In this document: positions 48,601-56,107 of the stretch, in pieces
Layout: every line of letters begins with the position of its first letter
How positions within the stretch are numbered: position 1 is the first letter of the stretch
Assembly (NCBI GenBank): GCA_033032865.1
Contig: JAWHQI010000501.1
Location: 620,001-684,000 of the forward strand
Direction of reading: 5' to 3'
DNA: 64,000 nucleotides
Origin: Dactylorhiza incarnata
Taxonomy: Eukaryota; Streptophyta; Magnoliopsida; Asparagales; Orchidaceae
Notes under the pieces: generated by a model
What the model was told of the DNA's origin: nothing
Database searches by the model: none
What the model saw: only the letters and a program-made list of their open reading frames with translations
Translations under genes and position numbers: made by a program

Positions 48601-51041
48601 CTAGTGTGTTGAGAGATGAACTTATCACTGGGATCATTACGCATGAGCCCGCCCCCTCCACTGACGGTCTTGTGTGCCGCTACCTGGTTTGCTGGCGTGG
48701 GCGACCCTTCACCGATGACACCTAGATGCTGCTAGCAGGGCTTGATCGATTCGCCCCCGGACTTCGACTTCAGTACGCCCGTCTCCACTCATCGGGGATG
48801 GAAACTTTTCAGTCCGGAGGAGTTGATTGGCGAGGCCACTTTTCAGCGACGACACTTGGACGACCCCTGGCAGGCCTCTTCGAGTTTTACCTAGCACACG
48901 GCGAGAGAATTCTGACCCCTATTCATCGGGAGATGAATTCTTTCAAGCCGGGGAGATTGATGCGGAGCAAAGGCGAGGACGAGTTTTGGGCCTATTCGGG
49001 CTGATTTGGCGACTTACCATATATGGCGTGCCCGGATCGACGATCCGACTCCGTGGATGCGTTTGGATTCGTGTTGCGAGTCGATTTCATATATAGCTTT
49101 GTAATTTTCGGTTATTATTTCATGTAGTTTTGGCCCCGAAACCAACGGCCAATCATAGCCGTTGATTCTGGGTGCCCTAATCTTCATTTCTTATAAATAG
49201 GAGATGTAGGGCTGCCGTATTTTGATTGCTGAATGTGTGGAGAGCTTCTTCCTTCATTCTGGTGATCCCCTTCGCGGTGCCGACTCCGTGGAACCCCTTG
49301 GTGACGACTCTTTGGGTAAGTTACTTGTATCTTTGTGTTTTCCCCGCCTTCTCCTCCTTTCCATCCCGCTGTCCAGCCAGCCACCTCCTCCTTTTCCCCT
49401 GTTTTCAGCCAGCCGCCGCCCTCCCTGCAGCCAGCCAGCCAGCCTCCGCCCTCCTCCCCTACTTCCAGCACAGCAGCTCCTCCTCCCTGCTACCCTGCCA
49501 CCAGCCCTCCCTCTCCCTGCTTCCCGCCGCCAGCCTGACCCAGCAGCCATCTCCCTCTCAGCAGGCCGCTGGCCTTCTTCCCCCCACCCTGTCCGGCTGC
49601 CCTAGCCCCTCCCCACGTGGATCCACCTCCCAAACAGTCCACCCTTTCCAAATCTGCCCAGATCCAGCCCCGTGCCACCCCGATCCAGCATCCTAATCCC
49701 TCAGGTTTGCTGCCAGCACCTCTCCTTCCGTGGAACCACCTCCCAACAGCCGGCCATCACCAAATCTGTCCAGATATGAGCATTCCAGCCCAGATCCAGC
49801 CACTTCCTTCCCCGATCCAACCCTCCTAATACCCAATCAACCTTCCCCTTAGCCGATCCAGCCCACCCACCACCGGAAACCCTCTTTGATCCCTCAAACG
49901 TTCAGATCTATTTTATTTACAGCAGCCCTATTATTTGTGTTGTGTTTTGTATTGGTAATCGGTTATAAAACATTGTTATCGTTTGGATTATAACATGCTT
50001 GTGTGGATGTTCATTTTATTATAGTTATTTGTGTCTGGATTAATCTCTAACTGCAGGAAGGAATTATTCGCCGCGCGCTCTTGCTTAGGCCCTCCACGCG
50101 GAGGAAAGCCTAAGCTTGTTTGCCATAATAAATTATTTGTATCTTGTTGTGAATTTATTTGCGTTGGATGTTTTAAATTTATTATCTAATTTGGACTCAC
50201 ACCGTTGGATTTGCATAGCATGTAAGATTAGGTCGCGGTTTATCTCGCTATCTATAGATTCGTCCTGCGTCAGCGTCCACAGCCTTCCTCTTCCTCTGCT
50301 CCGTTCGAGCCCACATCTGCTCCAATCTATCACTACTAGTTGAACTTTGTCAACCAACTCAGATAATTCAATAATCTTCAGGGGAACAAACTCAGGACGA
50401 ATTTCATGTCTGCCTAGCCAGACTTTCTGTGCCAATGGCTGATCTTGGTCTCCAACTAAGAAACATATCCCAACATTACTTGCCTCCCATCGTACTACCG
50501 TTCCAGTCTTCCCACACTCTTGGAACCATGAAAACTACTACTAAAACTATTATATCTGTGCTCCTCACGCTCCCTTGATTGGGCTACATAAATAAATCTT
50601 ACTTTAGCAGAGTAGTTAAACCCTAAATAAATAATTTTTTCATTCTAGTCTATTTGTCGTTTGATTCAGTTGATATTCTTAGTTTTTTCCATTCTCTCGA
50701 TTTGAATTCAGTGAAACTTTATTTATTATTTTTCTTTTTACCAAAAGGGATTAAGAACAAATCTACTTCTCTTTCATTTGGGATTAATCTAGGTAATTTA
50801 TGGCAAGAATTGTGGAAATCCGCCAAACCATTGCCTGCTGTTCAACAAACACCAGTTTTTGATGAGGACTTAGCTGTGTAAGAAGGTTTTTTTATTTCCT
50901 TCTTTTCTTTTCATCTTCTTTCGGTTTTAATAAAACAATCCCGCCTTGCTTAGGGTTGTTTGATTATGCAGTGAAAGCATATTCACCAACTTGGAGGACA
51001 TTCCACCTTCTGAGCTACTTGAGCAGCTTTTTGTCTCCATG
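30423..51041 (+). CDS. RAB3GAP1: Rab3 GTPase-activating protein catalytic subunit (RAB3GAP1 family), 5' 11 exons, partial
   Basis: The family stimulates GTP hydrolysis on Rab GTPases; in animals it works with a non-catalytic partner and also acts on Rab18. Eleven exons join in frame to about 512 codons: 30423-30630, 30695-30783, 32724-32827, 32962-33155, 33262-33440, 35365-35703, 35781-35845, 36559-36607, 36735-36888, 50793-50877 and 50972-51041. Diagnostic blocks are DSCLLHQQLQVINCC, ILTEELIKETEELVLRTG, LLSDMQAFKAANPGC, LEDFIRWHSPPDW and NLWQELWKSAKPLP, all in family order. No stop falls inside this model. Family members are about 900-1000 residues, so the C-terminal part, including the catalytic region's arginine, should lie beyond 64000. 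Introns 9 and 11 are swollen by transposons. The start is chosen because it opens exon 1 with a purine at -3 and G at +4. The exons carry family identity strongly; splice ends are inferred by eye. Confidence 0.9.
30695..30783 (+). CDS. RAB3GAP1: RAB3GAP exon 2
   Basis: Acceptor TTGCAG, donor GTGTGA. Charged linker (DGQTKKDSRKLDYKESSGDD). Ends in phase 0. Confidence 0.8.
30888..30980 (+). repeat. 28-bp triplication in intron 2
   Basis: Three perfect copies of ATTGTGGAAAATCCTTAGC plus AAATGGTTC, then a broken fourth. The rest of intron 2 (30784-32723) is AT-rich with no protein motif. Confidence 0.85.
32724..32827 (+). CDS. RAB3GAP1: RAB3GAP exon 3
   Basis: Acceptor TTTGCAG, donor GTAAGA. Contains IPPASVLKQLAAAY. 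Intron 2 before it is 1940 bp. Confidence 0.82.
32962..33155 (+). CDS. RAB3GAP1: RAB3GAP exon 4
   Basis: Acceptor GCTGTAG, donor GTAGGG. Contains LIGLKDLLSLVEDPLPTREK and LHSMIQLLFDS. Confidence 0.85.
33262..33440 (+). CDS. RAB3GAP1: RAB3GAP exon 5
   Basis: The acceptor TTTACAG at 33261 is chosen because the earlier AG at 33251 gives a stop after eleven codons in the required phase. Contains GAPPESFVVRLSEVIGGFKS. Donor GTAAGT. Confidence 0.8.
33880..35230 (-). pseudogene. Degenerate copia RT-RNase H fragment in intron 5
   Basis: On the minus strand, in correct order from high to low coordinates: YRRLVGK-like near 34430, ILKYLQDYLDQSIVYGY near 34300, GYSNVDWEGW near 34215, AKSIDEAEYIA near 34105, and HDRTKHNEVDCHFVRDKL near 33960. 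Many stops and shifts; integrase, protease and gag are absent or unreadable. An old fragment. Confidence 0.75.
35365..35703 (+). CDS. RAB3GAP1: RAB3GAP exon 6
   Basis: 113 codons, phase 0 both ends; acceptor CCTGCAG, donor GTAATA. Carries LWSKGLPVPWMPLDADPDLD and the strongly conserved LLHQQLQVINCCISRK. Confidence 0.92.
35781..35845 (+). CDS. RAB3GAP1: RAB3GAP exon 7
   Basis: Acceptor ATATGCAG, donor GTTATT. Encodes EGPILTEELIKETEELVLR, a family signature just before the catalytic region. Confidence 0.9.
36358..36472. repeat. Possible small MITE in intron 7
   Basis: A GC-rich island of about 115 bp in AT-rich intron, with ends CTGTTTGGCGGGATGGC and (reversed) ATGTTTGACGGGGCGGC. No convincing target duplication. 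Confidence 0.35.
36559..36607 (+). CDS. RAB3GAP1: RAB3GAP exon 8, followed by a GC-AG intron
   Basis: Acceptor ACTGGCAG. Encodes FGVGCSQLLSDMQAFK. The exon must end at AAG before GCAAGTC (36608), a GC donor with an otherwise perfect consensus, because the family sequence continues as AANPGC only after the AG at 36734 and the frame here otherwise meets a stop. Confidence 0.85.
36735..36888 (+). CDS. RAB3GAP1: RAB3GAP exon 9
   Basis: Start of the Rab3GTPase_cat-type region: AANPGCVLEDFIRWHSPPDW, an acidic insert, then RGRLSKRMLKEG. Donor GTGTAT; the following intron is 13.9 kb. Confidence 0.92.
37330..38300 (-). pseudogene. Degenerate copia RT-RNase H fragment in intron 9
   Basis: Minus strand order: YVNYIVITGGDD near 38215, QHKYSLDLLKDVGMLG near 38060, and LVFHEHTQNIEINYHFVREK near 37460. 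The YVDD site has decayed to YVNY. Unrelated in strand and sequence to the plus-strand copia beginning at 38530. Confidence 0.75.
38960..39702. other. Unclassified repeat-like DNA in intron 9
   Basis: CTCCCCTCTTGAAGATTGG and GGGTCAGGAAAGATC near 39250-39380 look like a retroelement 3' region on the minus strand, but no domain confirms it. From 39600 GATATATCCG and CGATATATCGGCCGAC palindromes occur, related to sequences at 43080-43190 and 56970-57115. Confidence 0.35.
40689..41192 (-). pseudogene. MULE transposase C-terminal part with SWIM zinc finger
   Basis: 167-codon frame, shifted relative to the N-terminal part and overlapping its end. Starts in the post-DDE region (IITMLETIRVILIKRL, GEICPSIQKILENNKKNAHD) and carries a SWIM finger CSCRRWDLTDIPCVH, then a basic tail. 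Further down, at about 40580-40625, an out-of-frame CCHC knuckle (CSNCGMRDHNKRNC) remains. Confidence 0.85.
41158..41967 (-). pseudogene. MULE transposase N-terminal part
   Basis: 269-codon frame. An acidic stretch (SDSASIGEESDDNDSDFSDD) is followed by a MuDR DNA-binding domain: FTVGMCFYSAADFREAVRIY, then KIQVSCECGWVLFAS and VKTIKGEHTCCR, with the Cys/His spacing of that family. It continues to IRSNLEWPAHSIQEIMQIE and KANKVISGTESEQYAKL, then stops. In intact family members a DDE transposase domain of a few hundred residues follows at this point; here it is gone. Confidence 0.85.
42225..42262 (+). repeat. Short 9-bp repeat TTGCTGAAA
   Basis: Four tandem copies within the MULE, near its promoter-proximal end. 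Confidence 0.7.
42635..43190. other. AT-rich DNA right of the MULE
   Basis: Very AT-rich; ends with CCCCGACATGTC, GACATCCGACATT and GATATGTCACC segments that echo 39600-39660. Could be the other end of an older element in which the MULE sits. No gene seen. Confidence 0.35.
43542..43730 (+). repeat. ~28-34-bp minisatellite (GCGATCAATGATCGTC)
   Basis: About six diverged units containing TTGGGCGATCAATGATCGTC or GGCGATTGGCGAGCACTG. Each holds a short palindrome (GATCAATGATC). Confidence 0.8.
43881..44055. repeat. SINE-like fragment
   Basis: AACAACAACAACAG then CATTCATTGGGGGTATGGGC and a stretch resembling the body of plant Au-type SINEs read in reverse (GACCTAACCTTT occurs twice). Promoter boxes were not verified. 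Confidence 0.35.
44539..44666 (+). repeat. Short copia LTR (128 bp)
   Basis: TGTTAAATATAG...TTCTAACA after polypurine TTTTGAGGGG, 80 bp past the RNase H stop. TGTTA/TAACA ends and short length suit Ale-type copia. The partner LTR is not seen. Confidence 0.6.
44730..46119 (+). repeat. Chromovirus 5' LTR
   Basis: Has a TATA-like TTATAAGTAGG near 44962 and a CAGCCAGCC/CTCCCTGC-rich tract at 45130-45400. A 280-codon Pro/Ser-rich frame across the tract is not preserved in the other LTR. Confidence 0.9.
46122..46132 (+). other. Chromovirus primer-binding site
   Basis: TGGTATCAGAG two bases after the LTR end, initiator tRNA-Met type. Confidence 0.85.
46197..47095 (+). pseudogene. Chromovirus gag
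   Basis: The likely start ATGCCTCCCC (46197) is out of frame with the main gag frame, so at least one indel lies near the N-terminus. The main frame holds Arg/Tyr/Asp-rich sequence, then a Retrotrans_gag domain: SFSYWLVDMEYYLDHSEVF, VKFAKLRLLDQARAY, RYLPSSYRSRLLDQLFFLQQ, SVAEYKDCFDEL and TSRFRSGLRSDIR. It ends at a stop at 47093; no zinc knuckle is readable after it. Confidence 0.82.
47096..48170 (+). other. Pro-rich spacer in place of pol, unknown
   Basis: Several short open frames rich in Pro, Asp and Thr. A phrase of the type DEFYDEPPVEPPD, DDFSYTSPGEPPD and DEFFYTPP..EPPD recurs three times (about 47495, 47830 and 47955), suggesting a decayed tandem repeat in protein. No RT or protease motif. 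Confidence 0.4.
48171..48957 (+). pseudogene. Chromovirus integrase C-terminus and chromodomain remnant
   Basis: Frame fragments read DVHWQVQV, RASLAKSLSVRRMGPYSILR and, near 48330, PASMG..TFNVEDL, the usual post-integrase module. Downstream, at about 48615-48720, LRDELITGIITH and CRYLVCWRGRPFTDDT with a stop where W is expected form a decayed chromodomain. Frame changes separate the two. Confidence 0.75.
48958..50272 (+). repeat. Chromovirus 3' LTR
   Basis: Parallel to the 5' LTR, shorter mainly in the Pro/Ser-encoding CT-rich tract. TATA-like TTATAAATAGG near 49190. Confidence 0.9.
50278..50792. other. Intron 9 tail
   Basis: An open minus-strand stretch at about 50280-50520 (motif GRHEIRPEFVPLKIIELSEL) looks protein-like but matches nothing I recognise. 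The rest is AT-rich intron leading to the exon 10 acceptor. Confidence 0.35.
50793..50877 (+). CDS. RAB3GAP1: RAB3GAP exon 10
   Basis: Acceptor AATCTAG, donor GTAAGA. Encodes NLWQELWKSAKPLP and FDEDLAV, continuing exon 9 in the correct phase across the 13.9-kb intron. Confidence 0.9.
50972..51041 (+). CDS. RAB3GAP1: RAB3GAP exon 11 (last one visible)
   Basis: Acceptor TTATGCAG, donor GTATAG. Encodes ESIFTNLEDIPPSELLEQLF. No continuing exon is seen between here and 64000. Confidence 0.85.
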
Positions 51042-51742
51042 GTATAGTATGTCAGTTTAATTTTTTTAGTCTAGTTCATGGACATTGTTCATATAAATTC
51101 TTTAGTTTATCTCAATCCATAAAAAATAGGGATAAATGCTGAAAAATTTGTCAGCACGCAGGTGCATCTATAAGGCTGATGAAGTGATGATGTTGTATCA
51201 ATTTCTGCGTAAGAAAAAATTATTCTTCATCTAACTTGAGTGAATGAAAGGACAATGTTAAGATGGATTTATGGTAAAACTACGAAAGATGGATTAAGCA
51301 ATGATTTCATTAGAGAAGTGATATCTATTAAGTAATTAAAAATAGACTTATGTGGTTTGAGCATATGCAAGAAAAAGTAGAAATGCACTGATTAAGGAAA
51401 AAGAAGAGTTTGGCCTAAGATAATTTGGATAAAGTCATTCAAAATATTTTGTGGACTAAATTTGACACCTCAGATAACCCTTAACATGATTGAATAGGAG
51501 ATGAGGATTCATAAAATCAATGCCAACTAAAGCTATTGATGATGGCGTGGATGTAATGCAACTGTTCCATGCTTCTTATTCCCAGAATGAGACGTTACTT
51601 CTCAATTTATTTTAAATTACTTTATTCCAGAATGCAATTTTACTTTCAGTTTATTTTACATTCCTTGGTGATTTAAATGATGTGATGGTGAGTGGTACAG
51701 AAGATGTCAACCTTTCTCTTTCTTCCTCATCATCTTCATTAT
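51042..51742. other. Intron 11, part left of the young copia
   Basis: No exon: the only tempting acceptor, CACGCAG at 51161, opens into a stop after three codons. AT-rich, no repeat recognised. Confidence 0.5.
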
Positions 51743-51925
51743 TGTAGACAAATGGTATAAACCTTGTATATATCTTGAATATGTATGAGTACAAATATAT
51801 AGGAAGAGAAGGAGGCAAGTCACTCCAATCTCAAGATGTGGGACTAAACAAGAAATAAAGAAAAGCTACACAATGGGCCCCTAAATGGGCTCTTCACATG
51901 GGCTTTTTACATCTCTTCTCTAACA
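51743..51925 (-). repeat. Copia 3' LTR (183 bp)
   Basis: Minus strand TGTTAGAGAAGAG...GTCTACA. One difference from its partner. Confidence 0.95.
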
Positions 51926-53666
51926 CTCCCCCGCAAGCTGGAGCATACAAATCGTAGGCACCCAGCTTGGATAAGAACTGGAGATACAGTGTCCGAGGAA
52001 GTGCTTTTGTCCGGATGTCAGCAGTCTGTCTAGCAGCAGGAACATGCTTCAACTCTATCTTCTTTGATTGCACCTTTTCCCTGATGAAATGACAGTCAAC
52101 CTCAATATGCTTTGTTCGCTCATGGAAAACAGGATTATTGGCGATATGGATTGCAGCCTGACTGTCACACCGAAGAGTTGCCGGAGAAGAAAGTCTAACA
52201 CCCAAGTCACCTAGAAGACTCTCAAGCCAGGTTAATTCTGACACAACAGCAGCCATAGCCCTGTATTCTGACTCAGCCGAGGAGCGAGCAACCACCGACT
52301 GTTTCTTGCTCCGCCAGGTTATGAGGTGTCCACCAAAATAAGTGCAAAAACCAGTCGTGGAACGCCTATCATTAGGAGACCCAGCATAGTCAGCATCCGA
52401 GTAGGCAAGAAGAGATGGTGAGTTGGATGGTTTGTAGACAAGGCCTTGTCCCGGAGCGGTCTTTAGATATCGGAGAATACGCTCAACAGCTTGAAGGTGA
52501 GAAGTGCGCCGAGCATGCATGAAGCGACTTACAACACCAACAGCAAACGAGATATCAGGTCTAGTAACCGTTAGGTAGATCAGCTTCCCAACCAATCGTC
52601 GGTAGTATTCTGGATTCTCAAGTAGTTGATCAGAATCAGAACCAGCAGCACAGAACTTTTGATTAGCATCCATAGGAGTATCCGCAGGTTTGCATCCGGA
52701 GTATCCTGCTTCATGAAGTAAGTCGATGCAGTATTTCCGTTGGGACATAACCAACCCATCGGGTCGTCGAGCAACTTCAATCCCAAGGAAGTATCTAAGA
52801 TTGCCAAGGTCCTTGGTCTGGAAAGCCGAGCTCAGATGTTTCTTGAGTTGTTGTATCCCAGAGAGATCATCGCCGGTGATTAGGATATCATCAACGTACA
52901 CAAGAAGGATCACAGTGCCAGTTGGGCCATGCTTGGTGAATAGAGAGAAGTCGGCGGAGCTCCGAGTAAAGCCGAGAGCCAAGAGAACTTTGCAGAACTT
53001 ATCAAACCAAGCTCGCGGAGATTGTTTGAGACCATAAAGAGCCCTGAGAAGGCGGCAGACATGAACTGTACGAGACTCCCCCGTGGTCTCAAACCCGGGA
53101 GGTTGGATCATATAGACAAGTTCCTTCAGATCACCGTTGAGAAATGCATTCTTAATATCCAGCTGAATAAGAGGCCAGCGCCGGTGCACAGCGACGGAGA
53201 TAACAACACGAACAGTGTTTAGTTTGGCTACTGGAGAGAAGGTTTCCTCATAATCCAACTCTTGTTGCTGAGTGAAGCCCCGGGCCACGAGACGAGCCTT
53301 GAGGCGATCAACCGTCCCGTCGGCATTCTGCTTGACTGTGAAGACCCATTTGCAACTAACACAATGTTGACCAGGAGGAAGCGGGACCAGTTCCCAAGTC
53401 TGATTAGCCCATAGGGCATTCATCTCCTCTTCCATAGCCGCCCGCCACCCTGGGTGCTGAAGTGCCTCCTGTACAGAGTTAGGAATAGAAATGGAGGAAA
53501 GAGAAGTAGCAAATTGGCGAAGATCCGAAGAGAGGCGGTGAAGAGAGACAGAGTGTGCCATTGGATGTGCAGTAGAGGAAGAAGTCGGATCAGCAGGCCG
53601 CGAGTCATCATCAGAGGAGGGCACCTCCCGTAGGGCAGTGGAGGACAGAGGACGACGAGCGTACAC
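51894..53666 (-). CDS. Copia reverse transcriptase and RNase H (590 codons open)
   Basis: Open from the post-integrase linker to the polyprotein end. RT: MEEEMNALWANQTWELVPLP, LKARLVARGFTQ, LDIKNAFLNGDL, LYGLKQSPRAWF and YVDDILITGDD, so the catalytic aspartates are present. RNase H: YSDADYAGSPNDRRSTTGF, SSAESEYRAMA, CDSQAAIHIANNP and HERTKHIEVDCHFIREK. Ends at a stop inside the 3' LTR. Looks enzymatically intact as far as it goes, but would have to be made as part of a polyprotein whose upstream half is broken. Confidence 0.92.
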   Translation of the reverse strand: MYARRPLSSTALREVPSSDDDSRPADPTSSSTAHPMAHSVSLHRLSSDLRQFATSLSSISIPNSVQEALQHPGWRAAMEEEMNALWANQTWELVPLPPGQHCVSCKWVFTVKQNADGTVDRLKARLVARGFTQQQELDYEETFSPVAKLNTVRVVISVAVHRRWPLIQLDIKNAFLNGDLKELVYMIQPPGFETTGESRTVHVCRLLRALYGLKQSPRAWFDKFCKVLLALGFTRSSADFSLFTKHGPTGTVILLVYVDDILITGDDLSGIQQLKKHLSSAFQTKDLGNLRYFLGIEVARRPDGLVMSQRKYCIDLLHEAGYSGCKPADTPMDANQKFCAAGSDSDQLLENPEYYRRLVGKLIYLTVTRPDISFAVGVVSRFMHARRTSHLQAVERILRYLKTAPGQGLVYKPSNSPSLLAYSDADYAGSPNDRRSTTGFCTYFGGHLITWRSKKQSVVARSSAESEYRAMAAVVSELTWLESLLGDLGVRLSSPATLRCDSQAAIHIANNPVFHERTKHIEVDCHFIREKVQSKKIELKHVPAARQTADIRTKALPRTLYLQFLSKLGAYDLYAPACGGVLEKRCKKPM

Positions 53667-53871
53667 ACGAGTGATAGGTGGTTTCTGAGAGAGAGGTATA
53701 AGAGGGATGGGAGAGACTGGTATGGAGGAGACGGGCGGGGAGGAAACGGGCGTTGGAGAGAGCGGAGGAAGGGGTGAAGTAACCGGAATAACAGGCCGCG
53801 GAAGAGGAGGCAGCGGAAGAGGACAGTCCGCTGGTTGGGAAAAATAGGGTTGATCTTCGAGGAAGGTAACA

Positions 53872-55056
53872 TCAGCAGTCGTAAGAAGTTTGCGATCCTG
53901 GGGAGAGAAGCAGAGATAGCCCTTCTGAGTCCGCGAAATTCCAATATTGTTTGGGGACGTTCATTTGGAGCATGAGAGAGCGGGTGACCTCAAGCAGGTG
54001 ACGATTCTTGCGTTCAGCAACGCCATTCTGTTGGGGGGTATATGGAAAAGAGGTTTGATGAATTATCCCAAACTCAGCACATAGGTGAGTGACTGTATGA
54101 CCAGTATATTCGCGGGCATTGTCAGTACGGAGAGTTTTAAGAGTAGTAGAAAATTGGTTGCGAGTTTCGATGATGAAGTTCCGAAGAACACCAGACAATT
54201 CAGAGCGGTCACGAAGGAGGTACAACCATGTTACCCGTGAGTAGTCATCAACGAAGGTAACAAAGTAATGATAGCCAAAAACACTGGCGATTTTGTAGGG
54301 GCCCCAAATATCAGAGTGAACCAAATCAAGGGGAGCAGCACTTCGAGTGGGATGGGGGGTGAACGTAGAATGATGATGTTTGGCATAGATACACGACTCA
54401 CAGGTAAATTCATGAAGAGAGACGTCGGGAAGAGCTTTGCGGAGTATTTGTAGAGGAGCGTGACCAAGACGGCGGTGCCACTCAATAGTGTTGATAGAGG
54501 AGAGAAGAACGGTGGGAGAGGTATCGAGGAGATAGAGTCCGTTCGAGAGATGCCCTTTGCAGATGATGCGCCGCGTCTGTCGATCCTGCACAATACATGA
54601 AGTAGAGGTGAATGAGACACAACAATCTAAATCTTGGGTGAGACGGCTAATAGATAAGAGATTGAAGGAGGAGCCCGGAACATGAAGAACCGAACGAAGA
54701 GTAAGTGAGGGTGACAGAGTGAGATCGGCAGAGCCAGCAACAGGAGTAGAAGCACCATTTGCCACAGTAATGAACGGAGGATGTTCGGAGGCCAAGTATT
54801 GTGAAGGTGCTTGCGAAGTAATGTGGTGGCTGGCCCCGGAATCCAGAATCCACTGAGAGCTATGAAGGAGGCAGGAGATGCCACCACCAGAAATAGACAC
54901 AACCGAGCCTGGGGACCGGGAAGGAGACAAAGCCATGGAGAAACAAGCACCATGGAGTAACCAGCAGAGCAGAGGGCTCGGTGAACAGAAAGCAGCAACC
55001 CGCACAGTCCGGTGGACGGAAGAGAAGCAAAGGGCGGACTGCAGGGAAGAGAGCAA
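53872..55056 (-). pseudogene. Copia protease and integrase, integrase internally deleted
   Basis: Protease site ILDSGASHHIT near 54855, pre-integrase HRRLGH and CESCIYAKH, integrase HSDIWGP, FVDDYSRVTWLYLL, RTDNAREY and GVAERKNRHLLEV, so DDE is readable. After LMLQMNVPKQYW the usual segment of about 60 residues is missing and the sequence jumps to the later linker (SEGLSLLLS in this frame, KGYLCFSPQ in the neighbouring one). The reading frame changes at this join, near 53940. Confidence 0.88.
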
Positions 55057-55069
55057 GCCGGCATGAAGG

Positions 55070-55905
55070 AGAGCTAGACCGCACGGTCACGGGGAGCACA
55101 CCAGCGGCCACAACAAGGGGCCACGACTAGGAGCGGTGACAACGGACAGAACAGCCAGACCGCACGGTCCAGGTGCGGACCCCAGCGGTCAGAGAAGACC
55201 ACGAGATGGAGCGGGAAGAGCGAAGAGCAGAAGAGCAGAGTAGGCCGCACGAGGTGGTGAAGAGACTAGCGGCAAGAGGTCTGTGACCGAAGGAGGAGGT
55301 GGCTAGAACTGCTGGAGGCGGAACCCGTTGCGAACAGTTGAGATCGCTGGCGAGGTCGCTGGAGAGGATGCTAGCGAGCAACGGCTGAACCCGCTGCGAA
55401 CTGTGAGATCGCTGGCGAGCTGCGAGCAGAGCAGCGGCCTGGAGGAGTAGGTCAGCGATCAGAGCAGCGATCTGGAGGGGCTGGCTGGCGAAAGCTCGGG
55501 AAGATCGCAGCAGGACGCACGAGATCGCTGGCTGGCGAATCAGCGAGCGAGCAGGAGCGGAGATCGCAGCGAGCCTTTGCGGGAAGAAGATCGCAGAGCT
55601 TGAGGACGCACGAGATCGCAGAGCTTGAGGAGATCGCAGAGCTTGAGATCGCAGAGCTTGAGATCGCAGAACTTGAGGACGCACGAGATCGCTCGAGCCT
55701 TTGCAGAGCAGAGCAGAAAGGAGGAGGCGGGTCCCACGGACCCAAGGATGTAGGCTATAAAAGCCAGGAAGAGGAGAGGAAGCTTGGAGGGGGGAATGCT
55801 GGAAGCAGAGGAGTTCGCAGCAGGGAAGCGGTCTCAGAAAAGGAGACCGCGAGATTGCAGCAGAGGGGGCGGTCAGAAAATTGGAGACCTCAAAATTTGG
55901 ACCGA
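55070..55905 (-). repeat. Low-complexity leader where gag should be
   Basis: Direct repeats of GATCGCAGAGCTTGA (15 bp, 55590-55690) and looser GATCGCTGGCGAG copies (55320-55560). No gag motif or zinc knuckle in any frame. The element keeps normal leader position but not gag. Confidence 0.75.
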
Positions 55906-55919
55906 GTACTTTGATACCA

Positions 55920-56102
55920 TGTAGACAAATGGTATAAACCTTGTATATATCTTGAATATGTATGAGTACAAATATATAGGAAGAGAAGGAGGCAAGTCAC
56001 TCCAATCTCAAGATGTGGGACTAAACAAGAAATAAAGAAAAGCTACACAATGGGCTCCTAAATGGGCTCTTCACATGGGCTTTTTACATCTCTTCTCTAA
56101 CA
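55920..56102 (-). repeat. Copia 5' LTR (183 bp)
   Basis: Minus strand TGTTAGAGAAGAG...GTCTACA, adjoining the PBS. Confidence 0.95.
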
Positions 56103-56107
56103 ATTAT

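Larger units (their letters stand above)
44730..50272 (+). mobile_element. Deleted chromovirus (Ty3/gypsy), complete LTRs
   Basis: LTRs 44730-46119 (1390 bp) and 48958-50272 (1315 bp), both TGATGCGGAGC...CTGCGTCA, flanked by GCGTC at 44725-44729 and 50273-50277. PBS TGGTATCAGAG follows the 5' LTR; AGCCGGGGAGAT precedes the 3' LTR. The 2.8-kb interior keeps gag, an integrase C-terminus and a chromodomain-like end, but no protease, RT or RNase H. It sits in RAB3GAP intron 9 in the same orientation as the gene. Confidence 0.92.
51743..56102 (-). mobile_element. Young Ty1/copia element lacking gag
   Basis: LTRs 51743-51925 and 55920-56102, both 183 bp, differ at a single base (C or T in the TGGGCCCC/TGGGCTCC stretch). 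ATTAT duplicated at 51738-51742 and 56103-56107. On the minus strand the PBS TGGTATCAAAGTAC (55906-55919) abuts the LTR and the polypurine tract CTTGCGGGGGAG abuts the other. Protease, integrase, RT and RNase H are present; gag is missing and integrase has an internal deletion. Confidence 0.95.

Noticed and set aside
51157..51215. Possible next RAB3GAP exon after CACGCAG
   Set aside because: In the required phase it meets a stop after three codons.
55127..55745. 185-codon minus-strand frame before the copia protease, as gag
   Set aside because: Ala/Leu/Arg/Ser repeats from a 15-bp unit, with no gag or zinc-knuckle motif.
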